Assembly: GCA_029935695.1 (NCBI GenBank)
Contig: JAOZJV010000058.1
Coordinates: forward strand, 1-11,428
Length of the DNA stretch: 11,428 nt
Reading direction: 5' to 3'
DNA from: Candidatus Krumholzibacteriia bacterium
GTDB lineage: Bacteria > Krumholzibacteriota > Krumholzibacteriia > LZORAL124-64-63
Under the pieces are notes generated by a model, which saw only the letters and a program-made list of their open reading frames with translations, was not told the origin of the DNA and did not search any database. The translations under genes and the position numbers were made by a program. How positions within the stretch are numbered: the stretch's first letter is position 1; each line of letters begins with the position of its first letter. Below, piece after piece: positions 1-6,657 of this stretch.

Positions 1-520
1 CACTGTATACTCCCAGATGAGAAAGCATGCCAGCTTGACTGAGATACACCTTGTTGGACTCCGGGGTGCGCATGAACTGTCCGGGAAATCCTTTGGGTGT
101 GCGCCCCAGGTTGACAGCCAGCACTTCGGCGCCGGATGCATCCAGAGCACGTACAGTCACGGCCTGCGATTCCAGCAAACCGTACTGGCTGAGAACATCT
201 CCGCTGTCGGACCGGAACTCACCGGACAGGTTACTGAAATTACGCAGCAGCGTGGCCACCCGTTGTTCGTTGGCCCGGGCGTTATGATAGGACTCGACGA
301 CCCAGCCGTCGGGGGAGGCCACCAGAACCACCGAAGCGGGATCGGTTCCATAACCCAGGCTGAGGCGGCTGATGTTGTCCAGATTGAACTCACCACTGAC
401 AACAACGGCAGTGGAAGAACCACTGGTTGCTTTTTCGTGTTGGGATTTCTGCATGAAACTGACACCGGCCAGGATCAGCAGCACAGCCGCCAGGATGATC
501 AGATTCTTAGTCGAAATCAT
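1..520 (-). CDS. DUF4340 domain-containing protein (partial, C-terminus off the left edge)
   Basis: The visible part is the first 173 codons, from ATG at 520-518 to the window edge. Residues about 7-20 form one hydrophobic segment (LIILAAVLLILAGVSFM) after a short Lys-containing N-terminus, so it is probably a signal anchor with the rest in the periplasm. The following sequence (LDNISRLSLGYG, then GWVVESYHNARANEQRV, then LLRNFSNLSGEF) matches the way DUF4340 proteins begin. Such proteins are usually several hundred residues and are commonly found directly after gldA-gldF-gldG. The start codon overlaps the gldG stop in an ATGA (517-520), and a GGGAGGG-type ribosome site lies about 8 bases upstream inside gldG, so the two are probably translationally coupled. 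Its biochemical role is unknown; a periplasmic accessory of the ABC-2 transporter is an inference from gene order. Confidence 0.8.
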   Translation of the reverse strand, partial: MISTKNLIILAAVLLILAGVSFMQKSQHEKATSGSSTAVVVSGEFNLDNISRLSLGYGTDPASVVLVASPDGWVVESYHNARANEQRVATLLRNFSNLSGEFRSDSGDVLSQYGLLESQAVTVRALDASGAEVLAVNLGRTPKGFPGQFMRTPESNKVYLSQAGMLSHLGVYS

Positions 521-2277
521 GACTTCATCCCTCCCTTGGTCGCAATGGTCTTGCGGTATTGTTCGGCTTCCTTACGGCGCATGGTGGCCCGGGTGATCCC
601 GAACACTGTCAGCACCAGGGGAACCAGCAGGACAGCGATGAATCGCCAGAACAGTTTGGTGGCAGCTTCAACGGGTTTCAAAACCCGGTTGGTCAGGATC
701 TTTGAGCGAATGCTCAGCAGTTCCTTGCTGCCGGCCAGATAGTCGATGGCGTTCAGCAGCAGCAGGGCGTTCTGGGGAGCGGCGATGACGCCGTCGTCGA
801 ACATCTTGGCGCTGCCGATGACCAGCAGTTGACCAGGCGCGGGGGTAACCGGTGCAGGATCTTCAGCAACTGGCGCCGGCATTTCTCCTTCAGCAGGAGG
901 CGCCGCGGGCCATGCCGGAATTTCCTGGCCTTCAAAGGTGTCGGGGAATTGTCCTTCCACCAGCAAAGCCAGCGGCTGGGCCCCCAGCATGGTCTTGCCC
1001 TGGGGTGAGAAAAGGCTGCCAGGCAGGCGGCCTTCGCTGAAGGTGTCCATCCATACGTTATCACTGCTGTGGATCAGGCTGGTGGCCTGCAGCTGATGAC
1101 TTTGCAGGATGCTCTCATCACTCAGAACCGGCGTTCCCCACAGGAAAAACACCTGGGCAATGCGGTTGGTCAGTCCCGAGTCCTGGGACATCTGAGCTTC
1201 GGGCACCTTGATCTGCATGGGCAGCTTCACCGGCTCGCTGGTTTGCATGCGCATGCCGCCGAGGTTCACTTCCCGGGGCAGATCGATCACTTCCATGTTC
1301 GTATCCATGAAGTGATCTTCACTGACGGTGATGCCCATGGAAGCGAGCATGTTTTCCAGACCGGTTTCCACTGGCTGGGCTGTGATTTCCCAGCCCCGAC
1401 CGCCCTGGGCCGGGCTGTATCCGTACTCATGAGCCTGCACGCCCATGATCACCGGCACGCCCCGTCTGAGGGTGCGGTTGATTTCAAAAACCTGGCGCTG
1501 GTTCAGCTGAGTGGTGGCCATGACGATCAAGGCCGACGCGTCATCCGGAACCAGGGATGTTTCGGTCAGATCCACCGGCACAGCTTCGTAATGGCCCTGA
1601 TTCAGCAGGTCGCTGATGCGGCTGAACATGGGCTGAGGCTCGGGTGGTTGCATGCCCTGCTGCAGGTAGGCCATGGCCAGCTGCTGGTCGATTTCCTTTT
1701 TGGGGCCAAAGACCGCAACTCTGGGTTTGCCTTCTTTTGTCAGGCGGTACACCGGCCCGATGACATCCTGCTCCAAAGCGGGCAGGCTCTGGGGCAGCAC
1801 CTGGGGCAACACCTCTTCGGGTTTGTCCATGTAGGCGATGGTGATGGCACTCCAAATTCGTTTCAGGTCGATCTGGTCCTTTTCCATGGACCGCACCTGA
1901 AACGGCTGCACACCCTTGGCGGTGAGGTTTTTCTGCATCTCCTCATCATCCTGGGGGTTGTGCACCGTGAACTGAAGCATGCCTTCGGAGACCTGCTCGA
2001 AGTTGCGCATCTGCTCGGTGATATCCCGTTCCAGATTCTTGAACTGGTTGGGCATCTTGTCGCCGGGTGTGATGTACAGTTTAACCTGCACCGGTACCTG
2101 CAACTCCTGCAGAATACTGACCGCCGCGGGGGACATGGTGAACAGGCGGTCACTGGTCATGTCCACACGGGCACCCCGCAGATTTCCCAGCACCGAAATT
2201 ACCAGAAAGACGATGGCCGTCAGCAGGATCGAAGCCACTGCAAATTTCAGCCGGAAATTGTTTCGTTTGCTGTTCAT
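517..2277 (-). CDS. gldG: GldG family protein, auxiliary membrane subunit of an ABC-2 type exporter
   Basis: 586 residues, close to the usual length of the family (ABC_transp_aux type). A membrane helix lies at about residues 12-32 (FAVASILLTAIVFLVISVLG). It is followed by the family's entry motif, in which RVDMTSDRLFTMSP leads to VPVQVKLYITPG. A second helix lies at about 543-562 near the C-terminus, with a basic cytoplasmic tail after it. The region between should be periplasmic; GldG-like proteins carry a sugar-binding-like fold there but no known enzyme activity. Residues about 440-485 form a Pro/Ala/Glu-rich linker just before the conserved block GQLLVIGSAKMFDDG. The start at 2277 lies 1 bp after the gldF stop, with GGGAGG (2288-2293) 10 bases upstream. 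In Flavobacterium, GldA, GldF and GldG form an ABC transporter needed for gliding; the cassette also occurs in non-gliding lineages, so no motility role is claimed here. Confidence 0.9.
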   Translation of the reverse strand: MNSKRNNFRLKFAVASILLTAIVFLVISVLGNLRGARVDMTSDRLFTMSPAAVSILQELQVPVQVKLYITPGDKMPNQFKNLERDITEQMRNFEQVSEGMLQFTVHNPQDDEEMQKNLTAKGVQPFQVRSMEKDQIDLKRIWSAITIAYMDKPEEVLPQVLPQSLPALEQDVIGPVYRLTKEGKPRVAVFGPKKEIDQQLAMAYLQQGMQPPEPQPMFSRISDLLNQGHYEAVPVDLTETSLVPDDASALIVMATTQLNQRQVFEINRTLRRGVPVIMGVQAHEYGYSPAQGGRGWEITAQPVETGLENMLASMGITVSEDHFMDTNMEVIDLPREVNLGGMRMQTSEPVKLPMQIKVPEAQMSQDSGLTNRIAQVFFLWGTPVLSDESILQSHQLQATSLIHSSDNVWMDTFSEGRLPGSLFSPQGKTMLGAQPLALLVEGQFPDTFEGQEIPAWPAAPPAEGEMPAPVAEDPAPVTPAPGQLLVIGSAKMFDDGVIAAPQNALLLLNAIDYLAGSKELLSIRSKILTNRVLKPVEAATKLFWRFIAVLLVPLVLTVFGITRATMRRKEAEQYRKTIATKGGMKS

Positions 2278-2278
2278 G

Positions 2279-3004
2279 CTAGTACTTCCTCCCTTCCAGC
2301 CAGTAGGCGTTCAGGGTAAGAAAGAGGCCGGAAAGTCCGAAGAAATAGGCCAGATCGCCCAGGGCCAGGACACCCCGCTGCATCATGTTGTAATGGGCCG
2401 AAAGCCCGATGTATTTCTGGATAAAAGAGCCCAGGCCGTGGACCCAGCCATCGCCCATTTCGGCCACAAAGTCGAGACCGGCAATGAAGACCATGGCGCA
2501 AACCACCACACCCAGAATCACGGCGGAGATTTGATCCCGCACCAGTCCGCTGGTGAAGGTGCCGATGGCCAGAAAAAGACCGCCGACCAGGGCCGCGCCA
2601 ATGTAGCCGCTGACCATGGTGCCCACATCGGGGTTACCCAGAGCCATCACCATCAAAGGCAAGGGCAGGGTTCCGGCCAGGGCCACCAGGTAGAAGGCTA
2701 AGGCAGCCAGGTATTTACCCAGCATGACGTCTTTGGTGCTCACGGGAAGGGTCATCAGCAATTCGAAAGTACCCAGGCGTTTATCTTCGGCCCAAAGTCG
2801 CATGCTGATGGCCGGCACGAACAAAATGAGCGTCAAGGGCAGGGTTCCAAAGAACATGCGCAAATCGGCCATGTTGCTGACAAAGAAGCTGGTCATGTAC
2901 AGCACCGAGTTGAGCATTAAAAAGGCGATGATGAAAATGTAGGCAATGGGACTGTTGAAATAGGCCCCGAATTCCCGTCGGAAAATCGTATTGATGCCAT
3001 TCAT
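2279..3004 (-). CDS. gldF: ABC-2 type permease, GldF family
   Basis: 241 residues with about six membrane segments (near 18-40, 52-70, 98-121, 132-153, 158-178 and 215-235). The N-terminal block RREFGAYFNSPIAYIF and the loop FVPAISMRLWAEDKRLGTFE followed by LLMTLPVS are typical of GldF-like ABC-2 permeases; the second is the cytoplasmic coupling region that contacts the ATPase. An in-frame ATG at 3076 would add 24 polar residues and overlap gldA by 71 bases. The ATG at 3004 is preferred because it starts exactly at the conserved MNGINTIFRREF N-terminus, follows the gldA stop by one base, and has an AAGGGGG ribosome site (3014-3020) nine bases upstream. It should pair with GldA and GldG as the membrane channel of the complex. 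The substrate is unknown. Confidence 0.92.
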   Translation of the reverse strand: MNGINTIFRREFGAYFNSPIAYIFIIAFLMLNSVLYMTSFFVSNMADLRMFFGTLPLTLILFVPAISMRLWAEDKRLGTFELLMTLPVSTKDVMLGKYLAALAFYLVALAGTLPLPLMVMALGNPDVGTMVSGYIGAALVGGLFLAIGTFTSGLVRDQISAVILGVVVCAMVFIAGLDFVAEMGDGWVHGLGSFIQKYIGLSAHYNMMQRGVLALGDLAYFFGLSGLFLTLNAYWLEGRKY

Positions 3005-3005
3005 A

Positions 3006-3950
3006 TTACGCCACCCCCTTGCGTGAACTTTGGATGAAGGAGATGAACGTATCTTCCAGGGAGTAAGGAGCTTCATTCAGTTCCCGCAGCTGCCACTGGT
3101 TTTCCGTGGCCACAATGGCCAGGGTGCTGGTCAGGTCGCTGCCAAAATCGCCCCGCACTTCAAAGCGGCAGCCCGCAGTGGTGGCCAGGGCCCTGGCGGA
3201 AGTAACGCCGGGAAGATTGTCCAGAGCCACCTGCACTATACCGGCTTCCTGGTCCACGCCGAAGAAGACCCGGTTGGTGATCATGGCCTCACGGGTGATG
3301 TCGCCTACGTCGCCATCGGCAATGATGCGGCCTTCGTTGATGATCACCACGCGGTCGGTGACCGGGCGCACTTCCTGAAGAATGTGCGTGGAGAAAATGA
3401 TGGTCTTGTGACCGGCAAGGCTCTTGATGAGCTCACGGATGCCCATGATCTGCAGCGGGTCCAGGCCGCTGGTGGGCTCATCCAGAATCAGGATGTCCGG
3501 ATCGTGAATCAGGGCCTGAGCGAGGCCGGTGCGCTGCTTGAATCCTTTAGAAAGTTCGCCGATATTCTTTTTATACTCGGAAATGAGTCCGCAGGCTTCA
3601 ACACACCAATCAAGTCGCTGGGAAAGCCTTGATCCAGTCAGTCCCCGGGCTTCTCCCACAAATTTCAAATATTCATGAACATTCATATCCAGATACAGGG
3701 GGACATTCTCGGGCAGGTAACCAATGCGCCGCCGAACATCCAGTGGCTTCTCCAGGACATCGATCCCATCAACCTTGACGCTGCCCTGATCGGCAGCCAG
3801 AAAGGTGGTGATGATCTTCATGGTCGTGCTCTTACCGGCACCGTTTGGGCCCAGAAAGCCAAGGATTTCGCCTTGATTGATCTGGAACGATACGTCGTCG
3901 AGCGCTTTCATGGTCCCGAAGGATTTCGTGATTCCACGAACTTCGATCAT
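3006..3950 (-). CDS. gldA: ABC transporter ATP-binding protein, GldA family
   Basis: 314 residues, the normal length for this family. All nucleotide-binding motifs are intact: Walker A GPNGAGKST (residues 34-42), the family-typical GYLPEN segment at the Q-loop (77-82, with Glu81 where most ABC ATPases have Gln), signature LSKGFKQR (133-140), Walker B ILILDEP (153-159), D-loop SGLD (161-164) and the switch His189 in STHILQEV. Residues after about 215 form the C-terminal domain seen in GldA/NatA-like exporters (DUF4162-like). It should hydrolyse ATP on the cytoplasmic face to drive the GldF permease. The start at 3950 is supported by GAGGAGG (3958-3964) seven bases upstream. It is the first gene of a four-gene operon whose following junctions are 1 bp, 1 bp and a 4-bp overlap. 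Confidence 0.95.
   Translation of the reverse strand: MIEVRGITKSFGTMKALDDVSFQINQGEILGFLGPNGAGKSTTMKIITTFLAADQGSVKVDGIDVLEKPLDVRRRIGYLPENVPLYLDMNVHEYLKFVGEARGLTGSRLSQRLDWCVEACGLISEYKKNIGELSKGFKQRTGLAQALIHDPDILILDEPTSGLDPLQIMGIRELIKSLAGHKTIIFSTHILQEVRPVTDRVVIINEGRIIADGDVGDITREAMITNRVFFGVDQEAGIVQVALDNLPGVTSARALATTAGCRFEVRGDFGSDLTSTLAIVATENQWQLRELNEAPYSLEDTFISFIQSSRKGVA
3014..3020 (-). promoter_or_regulatory. Ribosome binding site fixing the gldF start
   Basis: On the minus strand the sequence AAGGGGG lies inside the last codons of gldA, nine bases before the ATG at 3004. This supports 3004 over the upstream in-frame ATG at 3076. The gldA stop (TAA, 3008-3006) and the gldF start are one base apart, so ribosomes finishing gldA can re-initiate. 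Confidence 0.5.
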
Positions 3951-4000
3951 AACGAAGCCTCCTCAGGGGTTTTGAAACCAGGGGGTTAAGATTGCTGCTA

Positions 4001-4029
4001 ATACTAAGACAACCAGGAACAAACAGCAA
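4001..4029 (-). promoter_or_regulatory. Possible promoter of the gldAFG-DUF4340 operon
   Basis: On the minus strand, TTGCTG (4029-4024) and TAGTAT (4006-4001) are separated by 17 bases, the ideal sigma70 spacing, about 50 bases before the gldA start. The boxes match consensus at only 3/6 and 4/6 positions. The promoter preferences of this organism are unknown, so this is only a candidate. Confidence 0.22.
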
Positions 4030-4059
4030 TTTACGGGTTAAGTTCCGGAATTGTAAACT
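4030..4059 (+). promoter_or_regulatory. Possible promoter of the lipoprotein gene
   Basis: TTTACG (4030-4035) and TAAACT (4054-4059) are 18 bases apart and each matches the sigma70 boxes at 4 of 6 positions. They end about 84 bases before the ATG at 4144. The element abuts the minus-strand candidate, which would make the two promoters back to back. The evidence is weak. Confidence 0.2.
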
Positions 4060-4143
4060 AAATTGCCTTGCCTCCCCACAGCCAAAAATGTACTTTTAGC
4101 TGGTTGGTTTTAGACATCAATTCGGGCATGTGGAGGCAAAATA

Positions 4144-6588
4144 ATGCCAAATAGGCATTCGACTAGATTTCTGCTGTTTCTGTTCCTTATGATTGCAAGC
4201 CTGGTCCTGGTCGGTTGTTCCGATGATGACGAGGATATTGTAGCTGTTGACGATCCTGGTGCATCCGGTGGTGACGGTGATATTTTCATCGAGACCGACC
4301 CCGCCATCGTCCAGGTACCCTGGACTCTTACCCGGCCTGGTGGCGAGACCTCCGCAGGTGTGAACGATCAGCGGTTCAGGCAACAGGACCATGGTGTTTA
4401 CTCTATTTCCTGGCCAGAACTTCCCGGCTGGAATGAACCTCGGCCCCGCACCGTGGAACAAACACTGAACAGTGGCAGCAATCTTCTTTTCTCTGCTATT
4501 TATTTGCCTTTGCCCGGTACTGCTGTGGTGCAGGTCATTCCTGAAGGAATGGATGCCAGCTGGAGACTGTCCAAGATGACCGAATCTTATAATCCCGTGC
4601 CCATTGAGTATCTGTCTTATGCCGGGGATACCACACTCGTCAACCTGGTCCCTGGTGATTACGAGATGATTTGGTTCGATATGGATGGTTTTGAATTTCC
4701 CGACACCATGTATGTAACGGTCAACCCTGCCGGACCTTTGCACCTTCTGGGTGAATACAGTTATCCCGACAGCACCTTATTGATCAACCCGACTCCTCTT
4801 GATATCGATGCTCCCTGGACCCTTGATGGTGTTGATGGATTTTCTGACAGTGGCAATGGTCAGACCAAGGTGGATATTGAATTCAGTGGTGAGTACACCG
4901 TGACCTGGCTTGAAGTGGCAGGCCGTATCACTCCCGAAGCCGAGACTTTGTTCATTCAGCTTGAAGAAGGAAGAATATTCTATCTGTCCGGTGACTACAT
5001 GGCTACCGGAGGAACGGTCAATGTGACCGGCACCATAGGCGGCACCAGCATGCCCTGGGATTTAACCAACCCCAACGGCGGTATTCAGCACGGTGAAGGC
5101 GATGCCCAGCTTACCAGCATGCAACCCGGCCAATACAGCATTGAATGGCTGGCTTTGGATGGTTGGGTGCCGGCTGCCACGGTTGAACTGGAATTACCCG
5201 GTAGCGGAGACATCAGTTTCACTGCAGCCCCCGAAGCTGCCATCACCGTCATTCCCTTACCCGCGGAATTGTATGCAACCTGGACCCTCAGCGGCCCTGG
5301 TGGTTACAGCCTTGATGGCCAGGGTGAACAATTGGTGGATGGTCTTACAGCTGGTTCCTACACCATCACCTGGAATGGTCTTGATGGTTGGGGCGGCCCT
5401 GCTGCCTCCAGCCAAACTTTGGCTGCTGATAACGGATTGGTGTTCCAGGGTGAATACGCTCAGGTCGCCCAAACGATCCATGTGAATCCTCTGCCTGTTT
5501 CTCTTGATATTTCCTGGGCGATCACCGGACCTGGCGGCTTCAGCGAGCAAGGCACCGGCAAGGCTTCGATCCCGGTGGTGGACAATGGTCAGTACACCAT
5601 TGCCTGGGCTGAAATTGATGGTTATATGCAGCCTGGTCCCCAAATGCTGGAATATTCCGGTGATGGCAACCTGAATTTCCGGGCCGATTATCTTGAAACT
5701 CTGGATCTGGTCAACATTTCTTCTGGTTCTTTCACTTATGGCAGCAGCTTTTTTGAACCGTGCCGCAGTGGTTTCGAACAGCAGAATGAAATCGACCTGA
5801 CTTTTGATTTTATCATGAAAGCCACCGAAGTGACCAATGCCCAGTACATCGCCCTGGCCCAGTGGGCCTGCGACCGGGGTTATGCCACGGCCAACATGTA
5901 CGGCGTTAATGACAATTTGGATGGATCCACTGTGGAACTTCTGGATCTGGATGATGGCGATCAGGAAATTTTCTTTGAAGATGGGGTGTTCCGCTGCATC
6001 CGCCCCAACCAACCAGTTAAGGAAGTCTCCTGGTACGGTGCCGCTTCCTATTGCGATTGGCTGAGCATGTACCGGGGCTTAGAGCGTTCCTACAGTCACG
6101 TGACCTGGAAGTGCGGAACCACCCATCCATCCCAGGCATTCGGTTTCCGTCTTCCCACCGAAGCGGAATGGGAGTACGCCTGTCGTGCCGGCTCAACCAG
6201 TGCTTATGCCAACGGTAGTATCAATCGAGTCGGCGAATTGCCCTGTTATGCCAATGATCTTGATGAGATTGCCTGGTATGATGACTGTGCTGAGAGCTGG
6301 AGCCACGATGTGGGCCTGAAGTTGGACAACGACTGGGGCTTGTACGATATGCACGGCAATGTGATGGAGTGGTGTAACGATTGGTATGAAGAAACTTACA
6401 TGTACTACATCGAAGCATTTGGGCCCTTGACCAATCCTCCCGGGCCTCTCACCGGCACCCAGCGTGTTGCACGTGGTGGCTATTTCTATAGTCCGGTGGA
6501 AGACTGCCGCAGTGCTTCACGGTTTGCTTTTGATCCCAGCAATGCCTCGTACGATACGGGCTTCCGGTTTGTTTTGACGGGAGAGTAG
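4144..6588 (+). CDS. Lipoprotein with six Trp-pair beta repeats and a C-terminal FGE-like (SUMF1/EgtB/PvdO family) domain
   Basis: 814 residues. The N-terminus is a lipoprotein signal peptide: basic residues, hydrophobic core FLLFLFLMIASLVLV, then lipobox LVGC with Cys25 as the lipidated residue. An acidic, Gly-rich spacer (26-53) follows. Residues about 54-518 hold six repeats of 75-85 residues. Residues about 520-812 are an FGE-like domain with EVTNAQY, QPVKEVSWYGAASYCDWLS, RLPTEAEWEYACRAGS, LYDMHGNVMEWCNDWY, RVARGGYF and GFRFV. True FGE enzymes use two cysteines five residues apart near the RGGSF motif; here these positions are Ser783 and Cys788, so formylglycine formation is unlikely. Such domains in secreted lipoproteins may be binding or structural modules (inference). 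The ATG at 4144 has GGAGG seven bases upstream. A terminator follows 30 bases after the stop. The gene appears to be transcribed alone. Confidence 0.88.
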   Translation: MPNRHSTRFLLFLFLMIASLVLVGCSDDDEDIVAVDDPGASGGDGDIFIETDPAIVQVPWTLTRPGGETSAGVNDQRFRQQDHGVYSISWPELPGWNEPRPRTVEQTLNSGSNLLFSAIYLPLPGTAVVQVIPEGMDASWRLSKMTESYNPVPIEYLSYAGDTTLVNLVPGDYEMIWFDMDGFEFPDTMYVTVNPAGPLHLLGEYSYPDSTLLINPTPLDIDAPWTLDGVDGFSDSGNGQTKVDIEFSGEYTVTWLEVAGRITPEAETLFIQLEEGRIFYLSGDYMATGGTVNVTGTIGGTSMPWDLTNPNGGIQHGEGDAQLTSMQPGQYSIEWLALDGWVPAATVELELPGSGDISFTAAPEAAITVIPLPAELYATWTLSGPGGYSLDGQGEQLVDGLTAGSYTITWNGLDGWGGPAASSQTLAADNGLVFQGEYAQVAQTIHVNPLPVSLDISWAITGPGGFSEQGTGKASIPVVDNGQYTIAWAEIDGYMQPGPQMLEYSGDGNLNFRADYLETLDLVNISSGSFTYGSSFFEPCRSGFEQQNEIDLTFDFIMKATEVTNAQYIALAQWACDRGYATANMYGVNDNLDGSTVELLDLDDGDQEIFFEDGVFRCIRPNQPVKEVSWYGAASYCDWLSMYRGLERSYSHVTWKCGTTHPSQAFGFRLPTEAEWEYACRAGSTSAYANGSINRVGELPCYANDLDEIAWYDDCAESWSHDVGLKLDNDWGLYDMHGNVMEWCNDWYEETYMYYIEAFGPLTNPPGPLTGTQRVARGGYFYSPVEDCRSASRFAFDPSNASYDTGFRFVLTGE
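4303..5697 (+). repeat. Six tandem protein repeats of about 80 residues, each with a conserved Trp pair
   Basis: Degenerate protein-level repeats covering residues about 54-518 of the lipoprotein. The first Trp of each unit is at residue 60, 140, 225, 305, 380 and 458. The second Trp follows exactly 30 residues later in units 1, 3, 4, 5 and 6, and 37 later in unit 2. The pattern per unit is roughly a short strand (xVxPxPxxxxxx), W-T-L-x-G-P-G-G-F/Y, a G-x-G turn, G-x-Y-T-I-x-W, an xxDGW turn, and a closing strand ending in G-E/D-Y. Alternating hydrophobic residues suggest a small beta-sandwich, possibly PEGA-like or Ig-like. The units have diverged at the DNA level, so they are old duplications. 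Confidence 0.8.
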
Positions 6589-6618
6589 AGTCAGGCTGAC
6601 ATTTTGTTGGTGAATATT

Positions 6619-6652
6619 GGGCCCGGAGAATTAATCTCCGGGCCTTTTTTTT
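6619..6652 (+). terminator. Intrinsic terminator of the lipoprotein gene
   Basis: A 10-bp GC-rich stem (GGCCCGGAGA at 6620-6629 with TCTCCGGGCC at 6635-6644) closes a 5-base ATTAA loop and is followed directly by eight T residues (6645-6652). It lies 30 bases past the lipoprotein stop. The T-tract exists only on the plus strand, so it terminates the lipoprotein gene and should not work as an intrinsic terminator for the convergent protease gene. Confidence 0.9.
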
Positions 6653-6657
6653 CTGGG

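Larger units (their letters stand above)
3951..4143. other. Divergent intergenic region between gldA and the lipoprotein gene
   Basis: 193 bases separate two genes read in opposite directions, so both promoters should lie here. It is more AT-rich than the flanking genes. It holds the gldA ribosome site (minus strand, 3958-3964) and a GGAGG site (4132-4136) seven bases before the ATG at 4144. No small ORF with a ribosome site, no riboswitch-like fold and no strong operator palindrome was seen. Confidence 0.6.

Noticed and set aside
672..687. Perfect inverted repeat CGGGTTT/AAACCCG in gldG
   Set aside because: Only a 2-base loop, no T-tract, and inside conserved coding sequence; most likely chance.
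1069..2319. Long plus-strand open frame (416 codons) opposite gldG
   Set aside because: It is a His/Leu/Gly-rich translation without family motifs and lies fully antisense to the clearly recognisable gldG; a by-product of GC-rich codon use.
2279..3076. Longer gldF form starting at 3076
   Set aside because: It would add 24 non-conserved polar residues and overlap gldA by 71 bases; ATG 3004 has a ribosome site and begins at the conserved N-terminus.
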